A stretch of DNA of 64,000 bases from Actinopolymorpha alba DSM 45243 (lineage in GTDB: Bacteria; Actinomycetota; Actinomycetes; Propionibacteriales; Actinopolymorphaceae): assembly GCF_000373925.1 (NCBI RefSeq), contig NZ_KB892754.1, forward strand, positions 1-64,000, given 5' to 3'. The notes beneath the pieces are model-generated. The model was given only the letters and a program-made list of their open reading frames with translations. It was not told the origin of the DNA and did no database searches. This document shows positions 17,221 through 23,581 of this stretch, piece after piece (position 1 is the first letter of the stretch; each line of letters begins with the position of its first letter). A program made the translations under genes and the position numbers.

Positions 17221-18102
17221 ATGTTAGCCTCGCGGTCTTCAATGACGGTAAGCCAAACTGGACCGGTAGAGACGGGTGGGGATGTGGTTGTGCTTTCGCG
17301 GGCGCGAGCTGGCGCGGTCGTGGAGTCGGATCTGTTCCAGCGGACCGTGCTCTGCGTCATCCTGGTCAACGCCGTCGCGCTTGGCCTAGAAACCTCACCT
17401 TCGGTGGTGGCCCGTTACGGCACTCTTCTTGACCTCGTCGAAGCCCTCGTGGTGACCGCGTTCAGCTGCGAGGTTCTGCTGCGCCTGTACGCCCGAGGTA
17501 GAGCGTTCTTCCGCGACCCGTGGAACTGGTTCGATCTGGTAGTCGTGAGCACCGCGATCATCCCGGCGACCAATGTGTTCTCGGTGCTGCGAATGCTGCG
17601 CATCCTCGGCCTGGCCCGGCTGGTGTCGGTCGTGTCGAGTCTTCGCCGGGTGGTGTCAGCAATGCTCGCCGCTATCCCCGGTATCGGATCGACCATCGCG
17701 ATGCTGGTAGTCGCGCTCTACAGTGGCGCACTGCTGGGCACCCAACTGTTCCGGGATGCCGCTCCTGAATACTTCGGCGACCTTGAACATTCGTTGTTCA
17801 CCATGTTCGAGATCATGACCGTCGAGAACTGGCCATCGGTGGCTGGTCCGATTATGGAAAAGCATCCCACTGCCTGGCTGTTCTTCGTCGCCTACATCGT
17901 TCTTACCGCGTTCATCCTTCTCAACCTGCTGATCGGCGTCATCGTCAGCGCCATGGAAATCGAACTCAACCGCGATCGTTGGCAAGCCGACCAGGAACTC
18001 GAACGAATCCAACACGAGGCCGTCATGGCCGAACTCCAGCACCTGCGCGCCGCCGTGACCCGGCTCGAAGAACGCGCCGCACATCAGGACGCGGGGGTGT
18101 AA
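17221..18102 (+). CDS. one-domain voltage-gated cation channel (NaChBac-like, ion_trans family)
   Basis: 293 residues with six membrane helices. The S4 helix carries Arg124, Arg127 and Arg133, while the intermediate place is Gly130. A re-entrant pore loop has the filter TVENW (residues 200-204), compared with TLESW in NaChBac. A C-terminal amphipathic stretch (about 250-287) is predicted to form a tetrameric coiled coil. Bacterial relatives are tetrameric sodium channels; the changed filter leaves the ion preference open. ATG 17221 is the first start, and ATG 17242 or a later GTG would also keep the whole channel. It is monocistronic. Confidence 0.87.
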   Translation: MLASRSSMTVSQTGPVETGGDVVVLSRARAGAVVESDLFQRTVLCVILVNAVALGLETSPSVVARYGTLLDLVEALVVTAFSCEVLLRLYARGRAFFRDPWNWFDLVVVSTAIIPATNVFSVLRMLRILGLARLVSVVSSLRRVVSAMLAAIPGIGSTIAMLVVALYSGALLGTQLFRDAAPEYFGDLEHSLFTMFEIMTVENWPSVAGPIMEKHPTAWLFFVAYIVLTAFILLNLLIGVIVSAMEIELNRDRWQADQELERIQHEAVMAELQHLRAAVTRLEERAAHQDAGV

Positions 18103-18138
18103 CGCCCGCCGCTCATTTACCTGCGGGTTTGGCGCCGT

Positions 18139-18390
18139 TTATGGCCTGCCCACCTGGGCGTCGGAAGGTGGCGTTGCGTTGGTGTCAGGCCCAATCGACG
18201 TCGGTGTGGCCGCCTGGGTCGCAGCGTGCTCCGACGGACGCTCGTCGTCGCGAAGCTCCTTCTTGAAGATCCGCAACGACTGTGCGAGACCTTTGGCCGC
18301 ACCTGGTAGCCGCTTGGGTCCAAACAGCACGATGAACGCCACGATGACGATCAGCAGGTGCCAGGGCTCCAGCCCGTTCCGTAGCCACAT
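18139..18390 (-). CDS. tatA: twin-arginine translocase subunit TatA
   Basis: 83 residues. One N-terminal membrane helix (LLIVIVAFIVLFG) is followed by the FGPKRLP hinge, an amphipathic helix (AKGLAQSLRIFKKEL) and a disordered Thr/Pro-rich tail, the TatA/TatE pattern. I chose ATG 18390 (MWLRNGLEPWHLL), because TatA proteins put the helix close to the N-terminus; an ATG at 18456 would add 22 charged residues. No tatB or tatC is adjacent. Tat-type signal sequences occur on the products at 43636 and 47664, so the pathway is used in this genome. Confidence 0.82.
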   Translation of the reverse strand: MWLRNGLEPWHLLIVIVAFIVLFGPKRLPGAAKGLAQSLRIFKKELRDDERPSEHAATQAATPTSIGPDTNATPPSDAQVGRP

Positions 18391-18530
18391 TTGCGGTTTC
18401 ACCACCAGTTTCGTCGGTTCAGTCTCCGAACGGGCCAGCTTGGGCTCCTCACCCATCGGATGACCTGTGACCGCAGCTCCCGCGACCCGGCCTCACCCGT
18501 CGAGCCGCTGCCTCAGTCGAGGGGATGGTA

Positions 18531-18550
18531 AGCCGTCAACCTTGACGGCT
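18531..18550. repeat. 20-bp inverted repeat upstream of tatA
   Basis: AGCCGTCAA and TTGACGGCT are perfect arms separated by CC. As RNA it could form a 7-bp stem with a 6-base loop, and as DNA it is a compact palindrome. It lies between the dedA-family stop and tatA, so it could be an operator or a terminator. Confidence 0.5.
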
Positions 18551-18594
18551 GGCCGCTCATCCCGCGATGCGGACTGATCCGGGTTCGGGGGGCG

Positions 18595-19293
18595 TCACAA
18601 CTCCCCGCTATCGGGTACAAATCGCGCCGCGCCTGCGGGGGTCTGCTCGGCCGTCTCGGAGAGCAGTCTTCGGGCGGCTTGGTCGGCGCGGCGTTTGACG
18701 TACATGCCGATACCGCAGCCGACGAGGACAGCCACGACCAGGGCGATCCAGGCGAACCTGCCCAACCAGTGCTCGGCGGCCGTGCCGAGGTAGTAGACTA
18801 AGGCGGTGGTGCCGCCGGCCCAGCAGATTCCACCGAGCAGGTTCGCGGCGAGGAACCGCGCGTACGGCATCCGGAGAACTCCGGCCAACGGGCCGGCGAA
18901 GATCCGCAACAGAGCGGTGAACCTGCCGAAGAACACGGCCCAGACACCCCACCGCTCAAAGACCCGCTCAGCCAGCGCGACGTGGGCGGAACTGAAGTGC
19001 TTGGGGAACCTGCGACTCAGCCAGTCCAGCAACCGGCGGCCGGCGCGTCGTCCGATCGTGTATCCGATTGAGTCACCTACGACCGCGCCAATGATGGCCG
19101 CGACACCGACCCAGAGCGGACTGACCGCGTCCGTGGTCGACGCCATCACGGCGGCGGTCACCAGGGTGATCTCGCCGGGCAGGGGGATGCCGAGGCTCTC
19201 GATCCCGATGACCACGCCAACCACCAGATAGACCGCCAGCGGCGGCACCGCATACAGCAGCTGCCCCAACCACTCCGCCACTCGGCCCCCCAC
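18595..19293 (-). CDS. DedA-family (SNARE-associated) membrane protein
   Basis: 232 residues with about five membrane segments. It has the DedA hallmarks: ESLGIPLPGE near 32-41 (acidic residue and Pro in the first re-entrant helix), GDSIGYTIGRRAGRR, and the FGRFTALLRIFAGPLAGVLRM motif with conserved arginines. DedA proteins are membrane-lipid (undecaprenyl- or phospholipid) flippase-like proteins that affect envelope homeostasis. It may be co-transcribed with tatA downstream (139-bp gap to the ATG at 18456, or 204 bp to the chosen start). Confidence 0.9.
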   Translation of the reverse strand: MGGRVAEWLGQLLYAVPPLAVYLVVGVVIGIESLGIPLPGEITLVTAAVMASTTDAVSPLWVGVAAIIGAVVGDSIGYTIGRRAGRRLLDWLSRRFPKHFSSAHVALAERVFERWGVWAVFFGRFTALLRIFAGPLAGVLRMPYARFLAANLLGGICWAGGTTALVYYLGTAAEHWLGRFAWIALVVAVLVGCGIGMYVKRRADQAARRLLSETAEQTPAGAARFVPDSGEL

Positions 19294-19459
19294 TTCGTAC
19301 TCGCTCGAATCTCACCGCAGTTTCGCGCCGAGGCTACCGTCGCCAACCTGTGACGGCTGTCGCCGGCTCATCTGTCGTTGCCCTGGCAGAATGTATTTTT
19401 GAATGTCCGCACCGGCTGCACGGGGGCTGAGAGCGGTTTAGCGGGTGGAGGTGGCGAGG

Positions 19460-19741
19460 ATGGGCCTGTGGGCGTGGGTCGCTGTCGTCATCGTGATCGC
19501 GGTCATCTTCCTGGCGATCTCCGGCGAAGCTGTCGTGGCACTCGTTCTCACAGCCGTGTGGGTGGGGGCCATCTGGCTGCTGGTGACGTACGGCGGCGCG
19601 CTGATGACTGCCGTCTGGCCAGCGATCCTCATCGTCCTCGCCTTGGTGATTCTCAGCATTGTCACGCTCGCCGTCCTTGCCAGCGCCCTGGAGGATCGCC
19701 GTCTGAAGAAGGACCGAGGTCGGCCTGCCCCGCCTCCGTAG
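19460..19741 (+). CDS. small membrane protein of unknown function
   Basis: 93 residues with two to three closely packed hydrophobic segments and a basic C-terminal tail (EDRRLKKDRGRP). ATG 19460 is preferred over GTG 19445 because GGAGG (19447-19451) lies 8 bases before the ATG. No family is recognised. It is an isolated gene, divergent from the DedA gene. Confidence 0.65.
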   Translation: MGLWAWVAVVIVIAVIFLAISGEAVVALVLTAVWVGAIWLLVTYGGALMTAVWPAILIVLALVILSIVTLAVLASALEDRRLKKDRGRPAPPP

Positions 19742-19831
19742 ACGTACGTACGTGAGGCTTGCCGCCCTGGACGCCTGCCGGCCGACCTGCGGCCTTCCTT
19801 TGCCGGATCCGTAGAGCGCTATGGCATCGAG

Positions 19832-20668
19832 TTAGGGCTGGCTCGCCTCCACCAGCCAGACGGCACCGGTGATGAGGACTCCGTTTGAGGTCTCATACGG
19901 CACGAGTCCCGCCCGGAGTTCCTCTCGCGCCTGTTCGACGACGGCCTGGTCGACGTCTTTCAGGTTGAAGCGGGCCGGTCCCTGGCTGAGGATGAACTCG
20001 GCCGCGTCCGCGGCGTCGCGGCCGTAATCCATCAGCGCTTTGACCGGGGTGATGCTTACGTCGGCGTACCCGGCTGCGTCGAGCACCTCGTGGATTCGCT
20101 CCGGCTCCACCAACGACCCCATTCCCCGCGCGGCCGGCGAGGGCTCGTGGAGCAGCGGCTTCAGCGCCGCGGTGGCACGGGCGTAGTCACTGTCGGGGGT
20201 GCCGCCCTGAGGACCCATGAACACCAGCCTCCCCCCTGACCGCAGCCCGCGTCGGAGGTTGGCGAAGGCGGCTACCAGGTCAGCGAAGAACATCAGCCCA
20301 CCACGGCTGATCGCGACGTCGAAACCACCATCGGGAAAGGGATGGACCTGGGCGTCTCCCTGCTCGAACTCGATGTTGGCGATGCCCTGCTCCGCCGCGT
20401 CGGCGCGGGCGCGCTCCAGCATCGGCTCCGAGATATCGATGCCGACGACATGCCCCTGAGATGCCTGGCGTGCGGCCAGTAGCGTGATCTGGCCCGTGCC
20501 GCAGCCGACGTCGAGGACGCGGTCGTCCTCACCGATCGCCGCCGCTTGGAAGAGTTCGTCGTTGAAGGCCGTGACGGTCGCGTTGTAACGAGCGGCGTTC
20601 TGTGCCCAGTTGACGCCCTCCCAGCCGTTCCATGCTTCCGCGGCCTGGGTGTTGGCAATGCCCTGCAT
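19832..20668 (-). CDS. class I SAM-dependent methyltransferase
   Basis: 278 residues, UbiE/Methyltransf_11-like. Motif I is VLDVGCGTGQ near 54-63, then GIDISEPML, and GDAQVHPFPDGGFDVAISRGG spans the post-I region. The substrate is unknown. It is divergent from a TetR gene whose tandem operator fills the short promoter region, so it is a likely target of that repressor. A GGAGGG sequence precedes the ATG. Confidence 0.88.
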   Translation of the reverse strand: MQGIANTQAAEAWNGWEGVNWAQNAARYNATVTAFNDELFQAAAIGEDDRVLDVGCGTGQITLLAARQASQGHVVGIDISEPMLERARADAAEQGIANIEFEQGDAQVHPFPDGGFDVAISRGGLMFFADLVAAFANLRRGLRSGGRLVFMGPQGGTPDSDYARATAALKPLLHEPSPAARGMGSLVEPERIHEVLDAAGYADVSITPVKALMDYGRDAADAAEFILSQGPARFNLKDVDQAVVEQAREELRAGLVPYETSNGVLITGAVWLVEASQP

Positions 20669-20718
20669 GGGTTTCCCTCCTACGCCTGTGTCTTGCTGTC
20701 GTTCAGACTAGCTCATTA

Positions 20719-20748
20719 CTAGAGTTGAACTCTAGAGTCGAACTCTAG
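20719..20748. promoter_or_regulatory. tandem overlapping TetR-type operator
   Basis: CTAGAGTTGAACTCTAG (20719-20735) is a perfect 8-1-8 palindrome. CTAGAGTCGAACTCTAG (20732-20748) is the same with one mismatch, and the two share the CTAG at 20732-20735, giving a 13-bp register. It lies between the divergent methyltransferase and TetR genes. Confidence 0.72.
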
Positions 20749-20763
20749 ATGTAAGCTACAGCC

Positions 20764-21396
20764 ATGGGTCAGGTCAAGGGCGAAGGCAAGCGTTCTCAGA
20801 AGGCCAAGCAGACGCGGACGCGCATGCTGGACGCCGCACGCGAGCTGTTCGTCCAGCGTGGATACGGCGCGACGACCCTCCAGGAGATCGCCGACAAGGC
20901 CGGCGTCGCCGTGCAGACGATCTACTTCACGTTCGGCAACAAGCGCGTGCTGTTCAAGGAGTTGGCCGACGTGGCGATCGCGGGCGACCCGGAACCGATC
21001 GCGACGATGGATCGGCCGTGGTTCCGTGAGGCCGTCGCCGCCGAGTCTGCCGACGGCCAGTTGCGGCTCCACGTCAAAGGCACGCGAGGGATCCTGGAAC
21101 GCCTGGCACCGATGATCGAGATGATGCGCGCCGCCACCTCGGCCGACCCGGGAATCGCCGAGCTTTGGGACCAGGACACCGACCCGAGGTTCACTGTCCA
21201 GCAGGCGGCCGCGCAGTCCCTGGTGACCAAGCCGGGTATCCGCGACGGAGTGACCGCCGAGCACGCCGCCGACCTGCTGTTCAGCCTGCTCAGTCCGGAG
21301 GTCTACCTGCTGTTCGTCCGCGACCGTGGCTGGACGCCTGACCAATGGGAGCGCTGGGTCTACGACACCCTGAACACCCAACTCTGCGCCGAGTGA
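20764..21396 (+). CDS. TetR/AcrR-family transcriptional regulator
   Basis: 210 residues. A basic N-terminus precedes a TetR HTH (residues about 19-65) with the consensus ARELFVQRGYGATTLQEIA and YFTFGNKRVLF. The all-helical C-terminal ligand domain is not assignable to a ligand. The gene begins only 16 bases after the double operator, so autoregulation together with control of the divergent methyltransferase is likely. A hairpin follows the gene (21429-21461). Confidence 0.92.
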   Translation: MGQVKGEGKRSQKAKQTRTRMLDAARELFVQRGYGATTLQEIADKAGVAVQTIYFTFGNKRVLFKELADVAIAGDPEPIATMDRPWFREAVAAESADGQLRLHVKGTRGILERLAPMIEMMRAATSADPGIAELWDQDTDPRFTVQQAAAQSLVTKPGIRDGVTAEHAADLLFSLLSPEVYLLFVRDRGWTPDQWERWVYDTLNTQLCAE

Positions 21397-21428
21397 CGAC
21401 CCGACAGTCGCCGCTGGCGACGCCGCAC

Positions 21429-21461
21429 AGCAGAAGGTGAACTCCGCGTTTACCTTCTGCT
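21429..21461 (+). terminator. hairpin after the TetR gene
   Basis: AGCAGAAGGT (21429-21438) pairs with ACCTTCTGCT (21452-21461): a 10-bp stem and a 13-base loop, without a U-tract. It separates the TetR gene from the lipoprotein operon. Confidence 0.5.
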
Positions 21462-21522
21462 GGCAACCCGCTGACCTGGTGGTTCATAGCCTCGGAACAG
21501 TTTGTCGCAGCAGGAGGTATTC

Positions 21523-22170
21523 ATGCGTCGACTGTTTGCCGTGGCCCTGGTTACCGGAACTCTCAGTCTGGTCGTCGCCGCCTGCGGGGGCTCGCCCCAC
21601 GCCGGCGCACCGGTCGCCTCAGCACGTACCCCGAGCAGCGGGTCGACACCGACCAACAGCCCTACCAGCAAGGGAGTTGACCCGAACGCGCCGGAGAGCA
21701 ATCCGGCCGGCGACATTCCCGATGACACGGTGTTCGTGCCGTTCAAGGCAGGCTCGGCGCGATGGCAGGTGTCGGTTCCTCAGGGCTGGGCCCGCACGAA
21801 GGTCGGAGCCGCGGTGGTCTTCACCGACAAGCTGAACTCGGTTCGGGTGGAGGAGAAGCGGGTCGCCACCGCACCCACGGTCAAGTCCGCACAGGCAACC
21901 GACATCCCCGCGATCCAGGCATCCGAAAGCACCGTGAAGATCCAGACGGTGGGCGTGACGCGGCGTAATGCCGGTCAGGCGGTCCGAATCACCTACACCG
22001 CCAACAGCGACCCGGATCCGGTGACCGGGAAGGTCGTCAAGGATGCCGTCGAGCGGTACGCGTTCTTCCACCGGGGCACCGAGGTGATCCTCACCCTCTC
22101 CGGCCCGGACGGAGCCGACAACGTCGATCCCTGGCGTACGGTCAGCGACTCGCTGCGGTGGCTGCCATGA
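21523..22170 (+). CDS. lipoprotein of an ABC/two-component operon, function unknown
   Basis: 215 residues. The signal peptide ends in VVAACGG (lipobox). A Ser/Thr/Pro/Gly-rich linker (about 25-60) follows, then a compact domain with WQVSVPQGWARTKV that resembles small extracytoplasmic lipoprotein domains of actinomycetes. ATG 21523 follows a strong AGGAGG, which excludes the upstream in-frame start. Its stop overlaps the ATG of the first ABC ATPase (ATGA). It may sense or present a signal for the downstream transporter and kinase; that is inference from context. Confidence 0.75.
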   Translation: MRRLFAVALVTGTLSLVVAACGGSPHAGAPVASARTPSSGSTPTNSPTSKGVDPNAPESNPAGDIPDDTVFVPFKAGSARWQVSVPQGWARTKVGAAVVFTDKLNSVRVEEKRVATAPTVKSAQATDIPAIQASESTVKIQTVGVTRRNAGQAVRITYTANSDPDPVTGKVVKDAVERYAFFHRGTEVILTLSGPDGADNVDPWRTVSDSLRWLP

Positions 22171-22847
22171 CAGCGGGCACCACCCTCGAAGCGCGCGAGC
22201 TCTACCGGTTCTACCGCGCTGGTGACGAGGAGACGCACGCGTTGCGGGGTACGTCCGTTGCCGTCGATGCCGGTGAAGTGGTTGTCGTCACCGGTCCGTC
22301 CGGGGCAGGCAAGTCGACCTTGCTCGCCTGTCTCGGTGGACTTGACGAGCCCGACGCCGGCACTGTTTTCCTGAACGGCGTACGACTCAGCCATCGCCCC
22401 GAGCAGGAGCGAGCCGCCGCGCGGGCCAGAGGCATCGGCGTGCTGTTCCAGTCCGGCAACCTGCTCCCACATCTGACCGTGACCGGCAACGTCCAACTGG
22501 TTCAACGGCTGGTCCGGGGTGGAGCGCGTCAGCGACCGGCGGACGTGCTGCACGCCGTTGGCCTGGAAACGCGGGGGCACGCGCGGCCGGGTGAGCTGTC
22601 GGGAGGCGAGAGTGCCAGGGCAGGCCTGGCGGTCGCGCTGGCCAACGGGCCGCGCGTCATCCTGGCCGACGAGCCCACCGGAGAGCTTGACGCCACGACC
22701 GAGGCGGGAGTCCTGGAGCTTCTACGGGCGGAGGCCGACCGTGGCTGCGCGATCGTCATCGCGTCACACAGCCCCGCGGTGGCGGCCGCGGGCGATCGCG
22801 TCATCCGGCTGGAGCTTGGACGGATCGTGGGGGAGGCGCGGCCATGA
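22167..22847 (+). CDS. ABC transporter ATPase (LolD/MacB-like), first copy
   Basis: 226 residues: Walker A GPSGAGKST, Q-loop FQSGNLLPHLTV, signature LSGGESARAGLA (diverged from LSGGQ), Walker B VILADEPTGELD and a late His in ASHSPAVA. It belongs to the group that energises FtsX-type permeases. It is coupled by ATGA overlaps to the lipoprotein and to a second ATPase. It probably heterodimerises with the second ATPase on the single permease at 23575. Confidence 0.9.
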   Translation: MTAGTTLEARELYRFYRAGDEETHALRGTSVAVDAGEVVVVTGPSGAGKSTLLACLGGLDEPDAGTVFLNGVRLSHRPEQERAAARARGIGVLFQSGNLLPHLTVTGNVQLVQRLVRGGARQRPADVLHAVGLETRGHARPGELSGGESARAGLAVALANGPRVILADEPTGELDATTEAGVLELLRAEADRGCAIVIASHSPAVAAAGDRVIRLELGRIVGEARP

Positions 22848-23581
22848 CCGCAACGGATGGTGGGCGGGACCTCGTACGGTGCGTCGAGGTTGCCCGCACC
22901 TACGGGCGGGGCGCGGCTGCCGTGGTGGCGATCCACGCGATGTCCTGCGTCGTACCCCCGGCGGCCCGCGTCGCGGTGACCGGGCCGTCGGGATCGGGCA
23001 AGTCGACCTTGCTGCACCTGCTCGCCGGACTGGACCGGCCGAGCGCGGGGACTATCGAATGGCCGGGGCTTGGCGGTGATCCGGTCGACCGGCCGGGCAC
23101 GGTTGGGTTTGTTTTCCAGGGGCCAAGCCTGCTACCACCGCTGGACGTCTCCGAGAACGTCGAACTGCCACTCCTGCTCGCCGGGTTCGCGGCGTCGGAG
23201 GCGCGCGAGCGCTCGTCGCAGGCCCTGGCCATGGTCGATGCGGTCGAGCTCGCCGGCCGGCTTCCAGAGGAGCTTTCGGGCGGGCAGGCCCAGAGGGTGG
23301 CGGTGGCTCGGGTACTTGCCTGCCGGCCCCGGCTGATCCTGGCGGACGAACCCACCGGTCAGCTTGATGCCGGGCATCGGGACCAGGTGGTGCGGGCATT
23401 GATCGAGTCCGCGGCTCACCTGGGCGCGAGCCTGGTGGTGGCCACCCACGACGTTGCCGTGGCGAACCAGCTGTCAACGCAGTGGCAGATGCGCGACGGC
23501 CGGCTGACCTGCGCAGAGGAGCCCGCGCGGGTACCCCACCAGGCTTTCTACCCGGTTTCGGATCCGGGGGAGTCATGCTGA
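22844..23581 (+). CDS. ABC transporter ATPase (LolD/MacB-like), second copy
   Basis: 245 residues with a canonical set: Walker A GPSGSGKST, Q-loop FQGPSLLPPLDV, signature LSGGQAQRVAVARVL, Walker B LILADEPTGQLD and the H-loop ATHDVAVA. ATGA overlap with the first ATPase and a 7-base overlap with the permease gene indicate strict co-translation. It is more canonical than the first copy, which suggests one consensus and one partly degenerate nucleotide site if they pair. Confidence 0.9.
   Translation: MTATDGGRDLVRCVEVARTYGRGAAAVVAIHAMSCVVPPAARVAVTGPSGSGKSTLLHLLAGLDRPSAGTIEWPGLGGDPVDRPGTVGFVFQGPSLLPPLDVSENVELPLLLAGFAASEARERSSQALAMVDAVELAGRLPEELSGGQAQRVAVARVLACRPRLILADEPTGQLDAGHRDQVVRALIESAAHLGASLVVATHDVAVANQLSTQWQMRDGRLTCAEEPARVPHQAFYPVSDPGESC

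Noticed and set aside
18391-18456. Longer TatA starting at ATG 18456
   Set aside because: It would put 22 extra, mostly charged, residues before the membrane helix, unlike TatA proteins; MWLRNGLEPWHLL is a typical start.
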